From NCBI RefSeq assembly GCF_016598575.1, contig NZ_CP066801.1, positions 4,878,501-4,942,500 on the forward strand: DNA of 64,000 nucleotides. Reading direction: 5' to 3'. Below the pieces are notes generated by a model. That model was not told where the DNA came from. It saw only the letters and a program-made list of their open reading frames with translations, and did no database searches. Of the stretch, positions 33,381 to 42,248 are shown piece after piece; within the stretch, counting starts at the first letter, position 1, and the number at the start of each line of letters is the position of its first letter. Source of the stretch: Streptomyces sp. HSG2 (GTDB lineage Bacteria; Actinomycetota; Actinomycetes; Streptomycetales; Streptomycetaceae). A program made the translations under genes and the position numbers.

Positions 33381-34358
33381 GTGCCGCCCACCGCAGCCCC
33401 CCTCTCCATCGACGCCGTCCGGCAGGCGGCGGCCCGCATCGAGGGGGTCGTGCACCGTACCCCGGTCCAGCGCTCCCGGACCCTCGACGCCCTCGCCGGC
33501 GCGGAGGTCCACCTCAAGTGCGAGAATCTCCAGCGGGCCGGGGCCTTCAAGCTCCGCGGCGCCTTCCACGCCGCCTCCCGCCTCGCCCCGGGGGAGTTGA
33601 ACCGGGGTCTGGCGGCCTGTTCCTCCGGGAACCACGCCCAGGCGGTCGCCCTCGCCGCACGCGAGTTGGGCACGGCCGCCGTCGTCGTGATGCCGCAGGA
33701 CGCCCCGCGCGCCAAGCGCGCCGCAGCGGCCGGGTACGGCGCCGAGGTCGTCACCTACGACCGCTACACCGGCGACCGGGTCGCGCTCACCGAGGCCATC
33801 GCCGCCGAGCGCGGCCTGACCGTGATCCCGCCCTACGATCATCCGCACGTGATGGCCGGGCAGGGCACCGTGGCGCTCGAACTGCTGGAGGAGACCGGCG
33901 AACTCGACGTCCTGCTCGCACCCGTCGGCGGAGGGGGCCTGATCGCGGGGTGCGCCACCGTCGCGAAGGCGCTGCACCCGCGCGTTCGGGTGGTCGGCGT
34001 CGAGCCGGAGGCCGGGGACGACACCAGACGCTCCCTGCTGGCCGGCCGTCGCGTCACCGTCCCCGTTCCGCGCACCATCGCCGACGGCCAGGCGTTGCCG
34101 ACCCCGGGCGAACTGACCTTCGCGGTCAACCGCAGGCTCCTCGACGAGGTCGTGCTGGTCTCCGACGACGAGATCCGCGACACGATGAGGTTCGCCTTCG
34201 AGCGCCTCAAGATCGTACTGGAACCCAGTGGGGCCACCGCTCTCGCCGCGCTCCTCAACGGCCGGGCGGGGCCGTTGGCCGGTCGGGTGGGCGTGGTCCT
34301 CTCCGGGGGCAACGTGGACGCCGACCGCTTCGCGCGCCTGTGCGCCGCCGGCGACTGA
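33381..34358 (+). CDS. PLP-dependent threonine/serine dehydratase, short form without ACT domain
   Basis: The 325-residue fold-type II PLP enzyme has the Schiff-base Lys57 in GAFKLRGAF, SSGNHAQAVALAA for the substrate carboxylate and PVGGGGLIAG for the cofactor phosphate. At 325 residues there is room only for the catalytic domain, with no regulatory ACT domain, so it is a catabolic-type dehydratase or serine-racemase-like enzyme, not feedback-regulated IlvA. The GTG at 33381 is preceded by GGAAGGA; the longer open frame has no comparable site. It is divergent from phoD. Confidence 0.88.
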   Translation: MPPTAAPLSIDAVRQAAARIEGVVHRTPVQRSRTLDALAGAEVHLKCENLQRAGAFKLRGAFHAASRLAPGELNRGLAACSSGNHAQAVALAARELGTAAVVVMPQDAPRAKRAAAAGYGAEVVTYDRYTGDRVALTEAIAAERGLTVIPPYDHPHVMAGQGTVALELLEETGELDVLLAPVGGGGLIAGCATVAKALHPRVRVVGVEPEAGDDTRRSLLAGRRVTVPVPRTIADGQALPTPGELTFAVNRRLLDEVVLVSDDEIRDTMRFAFERLKIVLEPSGATALAALLNGRAGPLAGRVGVVLSGGNVDADRFARLCAAGD

Positions 34359-34493
34359 CCCCGAGCCGGGGCGCCCCGCCGGCCGCCCCGGTCACTCCGC
34401 ACCACCGGCCGTGCGCCACGCCGGCGCCCGGCCCGAGACGCCCCGGTCCGGCCGGGGTTCGGTCCCATCCGTCCGCCCTCCGGGAGCCCACCG

Positions 34494-35795
34494 TTGAGTC
34501 CCAGCTATCGTCAGCCCGGCGTGGTCCTCACCGACCGCCGCTTCACCGTGCCGCTCGACCACGACGCCGCCGACGGGGAGACCATCGAGCTGTACGGGCG
34601 CGAGATCGTCGCCCGTGACGGGGCACGGCACGATCGACCCTGGTTGGTGTATCTGCAGGGCGGCCCCGGTTTCGGCGCCGACCGCCTCGTCGGAAGACCC
34701 CACTGGCTGGGCCGCGCCCTGCGGGACTTCCGTGTCCTCCTGCTGGACCAGCGAGGCACCGGCGCCTCCACGCCCGCCAACAGGCAGACGCTGCCCCTGC
34801 GGGGCGGCCCCGCCGAACAGGCCGACTACCTGGCCCACTTCCGTGCCGACTCCATCGTCCGGGACTGCGAGGTCATCCGCCCCCGGGTCACCGGCGGCGC
34901 GCCGTGGACGGTGCTCGGCCAGAGCTTCGGGGGCTTCTGCGCCGTCACCTACCTCGGCACGGCCCCCGAGGGGCTCGCGTCCGTTCTGATCACCGGCGGA
35001 CTGCCGGCCCTCGACGCTCACGCCGACGACGTCTACCGGGCCGCCTACCCGCGCGTCGCTCGCAAGGTCGCGGCCCACTACCACCGCTACCCGCAGGACG
35101 TGGAGCGTGCCCGGCGCGTCGCCGAGCACCTCCTCACCAGCGAGGTGGTGCTCCCCAACGGCTATCTGCTGACCGTCGAGGCCTTCCAGTCCCTGGGTGT
35201 CCTGCTCGGCTCCTCGCACGGCGGCCACCGGCTGCACTACCTCCTGGAGGACGCCTTCGTCCCCACATCGCGAGGGCCGCGCCTGTCCGACGCCTTCCAG
35301 GAAGAGGTCCAGGGTCTCCTCTCGTACGCGGGTCATCCGCTCTACGCGGTGCTCCACGAGGCGTGCTACGCGGGCGACGCCCGGCCGACCGCCTGGTCGG
35401 CCGAGAGGGTCCGCGCGCGGTTCCCCGAGTTCGACGCCGCCAAGTCTCTGGCGGGGGACGGCCCCCTGCCCTTCACCGGAGAGTCCGTCCATCCGTGGAT
35501 GTTCGTCTGCGACCCGGCGCTGCGCCCCCTTCGCGAGACGGCGGAACTGCTGGCGGCCCGCACCGACTGGCCACCCCTCTACGACGCCGCCCGACTCGCC
35601 GACAACGAGGTGCCGGTGGCGGCGGCGATCTACCACGACGACATGTACGTCGACACCGGGCACGCCCTGGCCACCGCTCGCGCCGTGCGCGGACTGCGCA
35701 CCTGGGTCACCGACGAGTTCGAGCACGACGGCATCCGTGCCGGAGGGCCGCGCGTCCTGGACCGCCTGCTGGCACTGGCCCGCGACGAGGTGTGA
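34494..35795 (+). CDS. pip: Proline iminopeptidase (S33 alpha/beta hydrolase)
   Basis: The 433-residue protein has the S33 pattern: YLQGGPGFGADR for the oxyanion hole, LLLDQRGTGAST, nucleophile Ser144 in VLGQSFGGFC, and a C-terminal TDEFEHDGIRAGG whose His is the probable base. It removes N-terminal proline from peptides, which suits the protease-rich neighbourhood. The TTG start follows GGGAGCCCACCG; a GTG a few codons in is an alternative. Length fits the larger actinobacterial Pip group. Confidence 0.87.
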   Translation: MSPSYRQPGVVLTDRRFTVPLDHDAADGETIELYGREIVARDGARHDRPWLVYLQGGPGFGADRLVGRPHWLGRALRDFRVLLLDQRGTGASTPANRQTLPLRGGPAEQADYLAHFRADSIVRDCEVIRPRVTGGAPWTVLGQSFGGFCAVTYLGTAPEGLASVLITGGLPALDAHADDVYRAAYPRVARKVAAHYHRYPQDVERARRVAEHLLTSEVVLPNGYLLTVEAFQSLGVLLGSSHGGHRLHYLLEDAFVPTSRGPRLSDAFQEEVQGLLSYAGHPLYAVLHEACYAGDARPTAWSAERVRARFPEFDAAKSLAGDGPLPFTGESVHPWMFVCDPALRPLRETAELLAARTDWPPLYDAARLADNEVPVAAAIYHDDMYVDTGHALATARAVRGLRTWVTDEFEHDGIRAGGPRVLDRLLALARDEV

Positions 35796-36007
35796 CGTCC
35801 CGGGTCCATCCGCCGGGCCCCGCTCCGTCGACGATCCGCCTCGGCGGGAGGAGCCCTGGCCCCGGCCCTCCGCCACGGGGGGAGGTCGGCGCCCGCGGCA
35901 GGTGGAGGGCGGTCCACGGCTTCGGCGAACCCGCCTGGGACGATCGACGGGAGCTTCGTTTTTTCTTCTCGGCCCGAGGGCCGGGACATCCACGAAGGAG
36001 TGACGCG

Positions 36008-36751
36008 TTGACGGATGACGACAGCGGGAGACTGCGGCCCATGCCGTCCGACTGGCACCGAGCGTTGGCGGTGGTGGCCCACCCCGACGACCTGGAGTAC
36101 GGCTGCTCGGCGGCGGTCGCCGTCTGGGCCGACGAGGGGCGCGAGGTCTCGTACCTCATCGCCACTCGGGGAGAGGCGGGGATCGACACGCTGCCACCGG
36201 AGGAATGCGGTCCGCTGCGCGAACGGGAGCAGCGGGCGAGCGCGGCGGCGGTCGGGGTGGACGTGGTGGAGTTCCTCGACCACCGTGACGGCGTCGTCGA
36301 GTACGGTGCCGCGCTGCGCCGGGACATCGCCGCCGCCATCCGCCGCCACCGGCCGGAGTTGGTGATCACTCTCAACCACCGTGACACCTGGTCCGGCGTC
36401 GCCTGGAACACGCCCGACCACGTGGCGGTCGGGCGCGCCACCCTGGACGCGGCGGGGGACGCCGGCAACCGTTGGATCTTCCCGGAGCTCGCCGATCGCG
36501 GAGCGCTCCCCTGGGACGGGGTCCGCTGGGTGGCCGTCGCGGGCTCCGCCGCCCCCACCCACGCCGTGGACGTGACCGACGGCATGGAGCGCGCCGTGCG
36601 CTCCCTCCTCGAACACCGCACCTATATCGAGGCGCTGACCGACGAGGACCCGGAGAGCTACGTCAGGGCCTTCCTGGGCGACCGCGCCCGTAGCGCGGGG
36701 GAGCGGTTCGGAGGTGGTCCGGCCGTCGCCTTCGAGGTGTTCGAGAGGTGA
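36008..36751 (+). CDS. PIG-L/LmbE-family zinc deacetylase
   Basis: The 247-residue protein has the zinc motif VVAHPDDLEYG near residue 20, REREQRASAAAVGV, FLDHRDG and a later NTPDHVAVGRATLDAA that supplies the third ligand. Family members deacetylate GlcNAc-type substrates; in actinomycetes they include MshB and Mca of mycothiol metabolism, but this one is not clearly either. The TTG at 36008 has AAGGAG at 7-nt spacing; the internal ATG (MPSDW) is an alternative start. Confidence 0.86.
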   Translation: MTDDDSGRLRPMPSDWHRALAVVAHPDDLEYGCSAAVAVWADEGREVSYLIATRGEAGIDTLPPEECGPLREREQRASAAAVGVDVVEFLDHRDGVVEYGAALRRDIAAAIRRHRPELVITLNHRDTWSGVAWNTPDHVAVGRATLDAAGDAGNRWIFPELADRGALPWDGVRWVAVAGSAAPTHAVDVTDGMERAVRSLLEHRTYIEALTDEDPESYVRAFLGDRARSAGERFGGGPAVAFEVFER

Positions 36752-36833
36752 TGTCGGGGCGCGCGGGCCGCGGGTACCTCGTGGTGGGGCGGAGCCCTCT
36801 CCTCTTCGTGGCTCGACGACGGATGACGGCTCA

Positions 36834-36839
36834 TATGAT
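36834..36839 (+). promoter_or_regulatory. Probable -10 element TATGAT for a leaderless mRNA
   Basis: TATGAT is followed by 7 nt (gaacggc) and then the ATG at 36847. This TANNNT-N7-ATG geometry places transcription start on or next to the A of the start codon. No ribosome site is present, which agrees with leaderless translation. Confidence 0.55.
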
Positions 36840-36846
36840 GAACGGC

Positions 36847-37776
36847 ATGCCCGAATCCGAGCCCGCTACGGCGGAGAACCCGAACGGACGTTCCGGGGTG
36901 CGATCGACCCTGCGCGGGGACTGCGCGCGGTGCTTCGGTCTGTGCTGCGTCGCGTTGCCCTTCGCGGCGTCGGCGGATTTTGCCGTCGACAAGGCCGCGG
37001 GCACGCCCTGTCCGAACCTCACGGCCGAGAACCGCTGCGGCGTCCACGGGTCGCTGCGTCGGCGAGGGTTCACCGGATGCGCCGTGTACGACTGTTTCGG
37101 GGCGGGGCAACAGGTGTCGAACGAGACATTCGACGGGCGGGACTGGCGGGACGGCCCACCATCCCGTGCCCGGAGCGTGTTCGAGGTGTTCACGGTGGTC
37201 CGGCAGTTGCGGGAGATGCTCTGGTACCTGACGGAGGCGATGGATCTGCCGGCGGCCCGCCCTCTTCGCGCCGAACTCTCCCGAGTGCGGCGACAAACCG
37301 AGCGACTGACCGCGGGCACCCCCGGCGACCTGGTCGCTCTCGACGTGGCGGCGCACCGTGAGGGGGTCGGCGCGCTGCTCCGGCGCGCGAGTGAGCTGGT
37401 CCGGTCGGGCGGTCGCGGCCGGCGGCCCGGAGTGGTCGGCACCTCGTCGATCGGCGCCCGGCTCCGCGGCGCCGACTTCCACCGCGCCGACCTGCGCGGG
37501 GCCTGTCTCGTCGCGGCCGACCTGGCAGACGCCGACCTGCGTCGGGCCGACTTGCTCGGTGCCGATCTGCGGGGAGCGAGTCTCGCCGGAGCGGACCTGA
37601 CGGGTGCCTTCTTCCTGACCCAGCCACAGCTCGAAGCCGCGCGCGGCGACTCCCGGACTCGTCTGCCGGCCACCGACTCGCTCGCCCGTCCCGCGCACTG
37701 GACGGACGACGCCCTCGCTCGTTCGCCGATCCCCCTCGGAGACCGGAGAGGCCGGCCCGATTCGGGGCGACGATGA
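36847..37776 (+). CDS. Cys-rich domain fused to pentapeptide repeats
   Basis: The 309-residue protein starts with a Cys-rich region (residues about 24-85: GDCARCFGLCCVALPF, then single Cys residues in TPCPNL, NRCGVHG, TGCAVYDCFG) that resembles iron/zinc-chelating YkgJ-type modules. After a helical middle comes a pentapeptide-repeat segment (about 198-255: ARLRGADFHRADLRGA, ADLADADLRRADLLGADL). Pentapeptide repeats fold into a right-handed quadrilateral helix and often mediate contact with proteins. I chose the ATG at 36847 because of the upstream -10; ATGs at 36835 and 36838 lack support. Function unknown. Confidence 0.8.
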   Translation: MPESEPATAENPNGRSGVRSTLRGDCARCFGLCCVALPFAASADFAVDKAAGTPCPNLTAENRCGVHGSLRRRGFTGCAVYDCFGAGQQVSNETFDGRDWRDGPPSRARSVFEVFTVVRQLREMLWYLTEAMDLPAARPLRAELSRVRRQTERLTAGTPGDLVALDVAAHREGVGALLRRASELVRSGGRGRRPGVVGTSSIGARLRGADFHRADLRGACLVAADLADADLRRADLLGADLRGASLAGADLTGAFFLTQPQLEAARGDSRTRLPATDSLARPAHWTDDALARSPIPLGDRRGRPDSGRR

Positions 37777-37836
37777 GGCGTGTCGATCGCGGCCGCCGGA
37801 GTGGCGCGGTTGGCGCCCGCCCGGATCTTGGGTAAC

Positions 37837-37855
37837 TTAGGCAAGGCTTACCTAA
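37837..37855. promoter_or_regulatory. DmdR1/IdeR-type iron box
   Basis: TTAGGCAAGGCTTACCTAA matches the 19-bp iron-box consensus of DtxR-family repressors (TTAGGTTAGGCTCACCTAA) at 16 of 19 positions. It ends 12 bp before the start codon at 37868 and would overlap the promoter, so the gene should be repressed when iron is plentiful. Confidence 0.9.
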
Positions 37856-37867
37856 TAGGAGGTCGGG

Positions 37868-38596
37868 ATGGGTGACAGTCGGACCGGGGCGGTCGCGAAC
37901 ACGGCGGCGGAGCGCGCGCGCTCCCTGCTCGCCACGGCCTGGAGCTGCGCCGTGACGGCGGAGGGGCGCCGCCGGGAGGAGCTGACCGGGGCCCACACCG
38001 TCACCGAGGACGGGCGGCTGCTCCTCCTCGCCTCGCCCGACGGCTCGCCGACGGGGACGACAGGCGGCTCGCTCGGGAGAGACGTCCCTTGCGTGGTGGA
38101 GTTCGCCGATCCCGCGCCCGTCCCGATGCGCGATCGGATCCGTGCCCGGCTGTGGCTCTCCGGACGATTGTCCGCCGGAGAGGCGGGCGGACTCCTCCTG
38201 CGCCCCACCCGCGTCGTCCTGCGGCAGGGGTCCGACACGGAGCCCGTCGACCCGGACGCCTTCACGCGAGCGACCCCCGACCCACTGGCCACCGCCGAGG
38301 CCGGTCTCCTGACCCACCTCGCCGACTGCCACGGCGACGCCGTGGAACGGCTCACCCGGCTCGTCGACGCCCGACGCCTCCACGGGGCGATCCGGGTACG
38401 ACCGCTGGCCGTGGACCGCCACGCGTTGACCCTCCGCCTCGAACGGCTCCGCTCCCACGAGGACGTCCGTCTCCTCTTCGATCGCCCCGCGGACGACGTG
38501 CCCCGGCTGGGCGAGCGGATGCGCGTCCTGCTCGCCCGCGCCGGCACGCCCTGCCCTCGTGCCCTCCACCGGCACCGCCCGGACGGTGAGGCGTAG
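37868..38596 (+). CDS. HugZ/DUF2470-type split-barrel protein, iron-repressed
   Basis: The 242-residue protein has an N-terminal PNPOx-like split barrel (about 10-145: RSLLATAWSCAVTAEG, PCVVEFADPAPVPMRDRIRA) and a C-terminal DUF2470 domain (about 140-230: DPLATAEAGLLTHLADCHGDAV). This is the layout of HugZ-type haem oxygenases and related haem-utilisation proteins. AGGAGG sits close before the ATG, and a near-perfect iron box overlaps the promoter. I infer a role in iron acquisition, perhaps haem degradation; catalysis is not shown by the sequence. Confidence 0.88.
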   Translation: MGDSRTGAVANTAAERARSLLATAWSCAVTAEGRRREELTGAHTVTEDGRLLLLASPDGSPTGTTGGSLGRDVPCVVEFADPAPVPMRDRIRARLWLSGRLSAGEAGGLLLRPTRVVLRQGSDTEPVDPDAFTRATPDPLATAEAGLLTHLADCHGDAVERLTRLVDARRLHGAIRVRPLAVDRHALTLRLERLRSHEDVRLLFDRPADDVPRLGERMRVLLARAGTPCPRALHRHRPDGEA

Positions 38597-38659
38597 CCCG
38601 ACCCCCGTGCCCTCGTCCGCGAGGGTCCGGGACCCGCCTCCTCGGGAGTCGAGTCGCCC

Positions 38660-39613
38660 TCAGTGGTGACGGCGGCACCGTTCCCCCGAGCCTCGCCGGG
38701 CCGGGAACCGCCGGCCTCGGCCGTCTCCGAGAGGCCGATCCGGAGAGGTCGACAGACGGGCGGAAGGGTCCACCTCCCCCTCGTCCTCGAACGGGAGAGG
38801 AGCGAGTGGCGACGCCCGGTCCACCGGCGAGGGCGGAGGAGCCTCCCCGGTGATCCGCCGCCACTCCCCGGGAGGCACGAGGCGGACGAGAACCCGAGCC
38901 GCCGCCCGTTCCGCCCAGACGGCGGGCCCCCCGCGGTCGGGAGAGGCCCGCCGCCCCCAGGATCGTGACGTTCCCCGGACCGCTGCCGGACCGCGGTGAA
39001 GCCGTCCCACCCCCCCGACGGCGAGCGTTCCTCCCGCTCCCCTCCTCGTCGCCCTCGGGCGCGTCTCCGGCGCGGGGCCATCGCGACGACTCTCCCGGTG
39101 AGACCGCCGTCCGTCGTCCCGAGGCGGGTACGCCAGCAGCCGGATCGACGCCGACTGTCCCTCCTCCCCGTCCTCGTGACCGTCGTCGAGTCCGCCGGAC
39201 ACCGTCGTGAACGGGCGGACGGCACCGGCGGCGGAGTGGACGCCGTCGAGCCGCAGCCGGCCGGGGAGCACCAGGTAGTTCCGAGGGCGGGGCCGCAGCC
39301 GCTCGTTCCAGGCCCCGCCGGAGACCGCGCAGACCCCGCCGACCCCGACCTGAAGCGCCGCGGGCTCGGTGGAGCCCACGAAGCTCAACCACATCGCCTC
39401 GCCGAGGTGGACCGGAAGCATCACCCCGCCCCGTGTCCGCCAGGACTCCGGGACCGTGTCGGGGTAGTCCTCGACCCGGCGCACCGGGAAGGCTCCGAGC
39501 GCCGGAGGCCGGGCGCCGACCCGCGCCGCCCGAGGGGTGCGGACGAACCGCACCGACACCCCGCCCGCCATTCGCAGCCGGTCCCCGTCGATTCCGATCG
39601 TGCCGCCGGTCAT
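38660..39613 (-). CDS. Actinobacterial conserved protein of unknown function, with a divergent middle
   Basis: The 317-residue protein has a well-ordered N-terminal part (IDGDRLRMAGGVSVRFVRT, LGAFPVRRVEDYPDTVPESW, GGVMLPVHLGEAMWLSF, LQVGVGGVCAVSGG) that I recognise as a conserved Streptomyces hypothetical family. It has a conserved patch near the C-terminus (WRRITGEAPPPSPVD). Residues about 170-245 are Arg/Gly-rich and do not look like the family, as if by divergence or compensating frameshifts. It has no signal or membrane helix. The start at ATG 39613 has only a weak ribosome site. Confidence 0.7.
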   Translation of the reverse strand: MTGGTIGIDGDRLRMAGGVSVRFVRTPRAARVGARPPALGAFPVRRVEDYPDTVPESWRTRGGVMLPVHLGEAMWLSFVGSTEPAALQVGVGGVCAVSGGAWNERLRPRPRNYLVLPGRLRLDGVHSAAGAVRPFTTVSGGLDDGHEDGEEGQSASIRLLAYPPRDDGRRSHRESRRDGPAPETRPRATRRGAGGTLAVGGVGRLHRGPAAVRGTSRSWGRRASPDRGGPAVWAERAAARVLVRLVPPGEWRRITGEAPPPSPVDRASPLAPLPFEDEGEVDPSARLSTSPDRPLGDGRGRRFPARRGSGERCRRHH

Positions 39614-39702
39614 CCCCGCCCCCGTGGTCCCGTTCCGTTCCGGTCGTCCGCGCCCGCCGTCCGCGCCAAGGCGTCGTCCGGCGTGCGAGATGGAGTACGC
39701 CG

Positions 39703-40935
39703 TCAGGTCGGTTCCCGGTTCCGGGTCCCGCGCCCCCACCGCCGCACACGGTCGTGCATACGGGTCACGCGCGGCATCCGTTCACGTCGCTCCCGCGTGT
39801 GCCGGTCCAATTCCTCCAGGAGCCGTCGCGAGCGGTGCTCGGTGTCCATCTCGTCGATGATGCGGTCGACCTCCGTCAGCACCGCGCCCTGGAGTTGCCA
39901 TTGACGGGCGTCCTGTCGGATCTCGTCCAGCAGGAGTCCGGCGAGCCGGTCCCGCGTGGTCGAAGCCTGCCGGTGCAACGCCGCGAATCGCTCCTCGGCC
40001 GACGCCGCGTCCGCGCTGGTGCTGGTCGTCACCAGCATCGCGAAGCTGACCACCGCGTCGCCGATCTCGGCCAGCAGTCGCTCCACGGCCGCGCCGATCT
40101 CCGGGGTGAACAACGGCTCGGGTTCCCGGGCCTTCGCCATGTCCGCGACGGTGCGCGCCAGCACCCGCAACACCACCGTGCAGATTTCCAGGGTGTCCAG
40201 CCCCGTGCGCAACACGACCCGGTGCAACAGCCCCTCACGCACCCGAGGGTTGAGCCGCAGGCTGTCCTCCGCCTGCCGCAGCGCGGCGTCCACCTCGACG
40301 ATGGCGTGGTCCAGCCGGCGAGCCTCCCGCAGTCGCGCGGCGGCCAGGTGGTGCGGCGTGCGGCCGACGGCCTCCTCTCCCACACGCAGTATCAACCGCC
40401 GCAGGCGCCTGGCCAGCCCCTCGATCGACTCGCCGGCCCGGTCCACCCAGACGGGAGGGGCGAGGAGGGTGTTGAAGGCGAGGCCCACCACGGCGCCGAT
40501 CAAGGTCTCCACCACCCGGGCCCAAGCGGTGTCGCCGTGGGAGGTGACCCCCATGACCAGCATGGCGCTGATCGCCACCTCGGGCACGAACTCGTCCACC
40601 CGCACCAGGTGGCCCACACCGAGCGACGCCACGACGACCAGGGCCAGACTCCACCAGGTCAGACCGACGAGCTGGCTGAAGACGATGGCGATCAGCACAC
40701 CGGCGACCACCGAGTTCACCCTCCGGATGCCGGTCGTCAGGGTCGCGTACAGCGTCACCTGGACGACCAGCAACGCGGTGAGCGGAGCCGTCAACGGGGC
40801 CGCTTCGGGGCTCAGCCGGAGCGCGATGACGTACGAGATCGTCGCCGCCGCCGCCGAGCGCAGTGTCTGCGCCACCACCGGATCACGGCGCGCCCGCGTG
40901 AGCGCCCGCGTCGCCCGCTCCCTCGATCGCGGCAT
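39703..40935 (-). CDS. FUSC-family aromatic-acid exporter-type membrane protein
   Basis: The 410-residue protein has an N-terminal block of about six membrane helices (AAAATISYVIALRLSPEAAPLTAPLTALLVVQVTL region, then VVAGVLIAIVFSQLVGLTWW and VVETLIGAVVGLAFNTLLAPP). A long, mostly helical cytoplasmic C-terminal domain follows from about residue 180. This matches the FUSC/YccS/AaeB-related exporters. I chose ATG 40935 with GGAAGGGGA upstream rather than the longer frame. The substrate is unknown. Confidence 0.82.
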   Translation of the reverse strand: MPRSRERATRALTRARRDPVVAQTLRSAAAATISYVIALRLSPEAAPLTAPLTALLVVQVTLYATLTTGIRRVNSVVAGVLIAIVFSQLVGLTWWSLALVVVASLGVGHLVRVDEFVPEVAISAMLVMGVTSHGDTAWARVVETLIGAVVGLAFNTLLAPPVWVDRAGESIEGLARRLRRLILRVGEEAVGRTPHHLAAARLREARRLDHAIVEVDAALRQAEDSLRLNPRVREGLLHRVVLRTGLDTLEICTVVLRVLARTVADMAKAREPEPLFTPEIGAAVERLLAEIGDAVVSFAMLVTTSTSADAASAEERFAALHRQASTTRDRLAGLLLDEIRQDARQWQLQGAVLTEVDRIIDEMDTEHRSRRLLEELDRHTRERRERMPRVTRMHDRVRRWGRGTRNREPT

Positions 40936-41122
40936 CGTCGGGCTGTTCCCCTTCCGGGCGTGGCAGACGCTCTCGGAGAGGACCGTAGCGGGAAGGGAGG
41001 GGCGTACCCCGGCCGTCCGGGCCGGTGGGGTCGGTCGGGTCACTCCGTTCGGCGTGCGCTTTGGCGCCTGCCCGGATCGTCGCGCGTTCCTCGCGCGCCG
41101 GGACCGGGGGCGGGGGGGAGGG

Positions 41123-42160
41123 TCAGGCTCGGGTCGCCCCGGGCGGGAGCCGGCCGTCGCGGGTCCACGCCAGGAGGTCGGTCGCCGACCAGGTGGTGAC
41201 CACCCGGGCGGCAGGGACCTCGCACTCCGCGGCCCGCGCGCAGCCGTGGGACTGCCAGTCGAGCTGCCCGGGGGCGTGCGCGTCGGTGTCGATGGCGAAG
41301 AGCGTGCCCGCGGCGAGTGCCCGCCGGAGCAGCCGCCGGGGCGGATCGAGCCGTTCGGGCCTGCTGTTGATCTCCACCGCCGTGCCGGAGGCGGCGCAGG
41401 CGGCGAAGACCTCGTCGGCGTCGAATTCGGACTCGGGGCGTCGTTTCCCCGCCACCAGGCGCCCTGTGCAGTGCCCCAGGACGTCGGCGTGCGGGTCGCT
41501 CACCGCGGCCACCATGCGGCGGGTCATCGGTTCGGCGGGCATGCGGAGCGCGGAGTGGACGGACACGACCACGACGTCCAGTCGGGCCAGCAGGTCGGGG
41601 TCCTGGTCGAGGGAGCCGTCCCGGAGGATGTCGCACTCGATGCCGGTCAGCAGACGGAACGGTGCCCAGCGGGCGTTGAGTTCCGCCACCACGTCCAGTT
41701 GCTCGCGCAGGCGCTCGGCCGACAGGCCACGGGCCACCGTCAGTCGTGGCGAGTGGTCGGTGAGTACGGCCCACGCGTGGCCGAGGCCGGCGGCCGTCCG
41801 GCCCATCTCCTCGATCGGACTGCCGCCGTCCGACCAGTCGGAGTGCGTATGGCAGTCGCCCTGGAGGCGCCTCCTCAGCTCGCGTGCCGCCCCGTCGAGC
41901 GGCTCGCCCGTGTCCTCCTCCAGGGCGCGGAGGTATTCGGGTGTCCGTCCGGTCAACGCCTCGCGGACCACCCCGGCCGTCTTCGGACCGACGCCCGACA
42001 GGGATTCCAGAGTCCCGGCCTCCGCCCTGCGGCGGACCTCCCGAGCGGGCAGCGAGGACACCACCCGGGCCGCGGTGCGAAAGGCCCGGGCCCGGTACAC
42101 CGGGGCCAGGGAGCGCTCCAGCAGGAAGGCGATCCGGTCCAGGGCCGTGACGGGGTCCAT
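41123..42160 (-). CDS. PHP-domain phosphoesterase with N-terminal helix-hairpin-helix region
   Basis: The 345-residue protein has an N-terminal helical part with a helix-hairpin-helix (LESLSGVGPKTAGVVREALTG, about residues 55-75), like the start of family-X polymerases. A PHP domain follows with metal ligands in GDCHTHSDWSDGG, VLTDHSPR, GIECDIL, VVSVHS, VLGHCTG and IDTDAHAP. It lacks any polymerase domain. Stand-alone PHP proteins hydrolyse phosphoesters; the HhH region hints at a nucleic-acid substrate. ATG 42160 has GAAGGGG upstream. Confidence 0.86.
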   Translation of the reverse strand: MDPVTALDRIAFLLERSLAPVYRARAFRTAARVVSSLPAREVRRRAEAGTLESLSGVGPKTAGVVREALTGRTPEYLRALEEDTGEPLDGAARELRRRLQGDCHTHSDWSDGGSPIEEMGRTAAGLGHAWAVLTDHSPRLTVARGLSAERLREQLDVVAELNARWAPFRLLTGIECDILRDGSLDQDPDLLARLDVVVVSVHSALRMPAEPMTRRMVAAVSDPHADVLGHCTGRLVAGKRRPESEFDADEVFAACAASGTAVEINSRPERLDPPRRLLRRALAAGTLFAIDTDAHAPGQLDWQSHGCARAAECEVPAARVVTTWSATDLLAWTRDGRLPPGATRA

Positions 42161-42235
42161 GGGCTGCCCCTTCTCGCGTGGGACGGACGCGCGGGAGGCG
42201 GCCACCCCCGGGCCCCGCTCCCGACCGACGCGTTC

Positions 42236-42241
42236 TACCCT
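42236..42241 (+). promoter_or_regulatory. Probable -10 element TACCCT for a leaderless mRNA
   Basis: TACCCT is followed by 7 nt (ctattgc) and the ATG at 42249. The start has no ribosome site, and the TANNNT-N7-ATG spacing matches two other genes in this window. Confidence 0.5.
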
Positions 42242-42248
42242 CTATTGC

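Noticed and set aside
35959..35964. T6 run as a rho-independent terminator after the proline iminopeptidase gene
   Set aside because: No adequate stem precedes it, and it lies too far from the stop; it is probably chance or part of the deacetylase promoter region.
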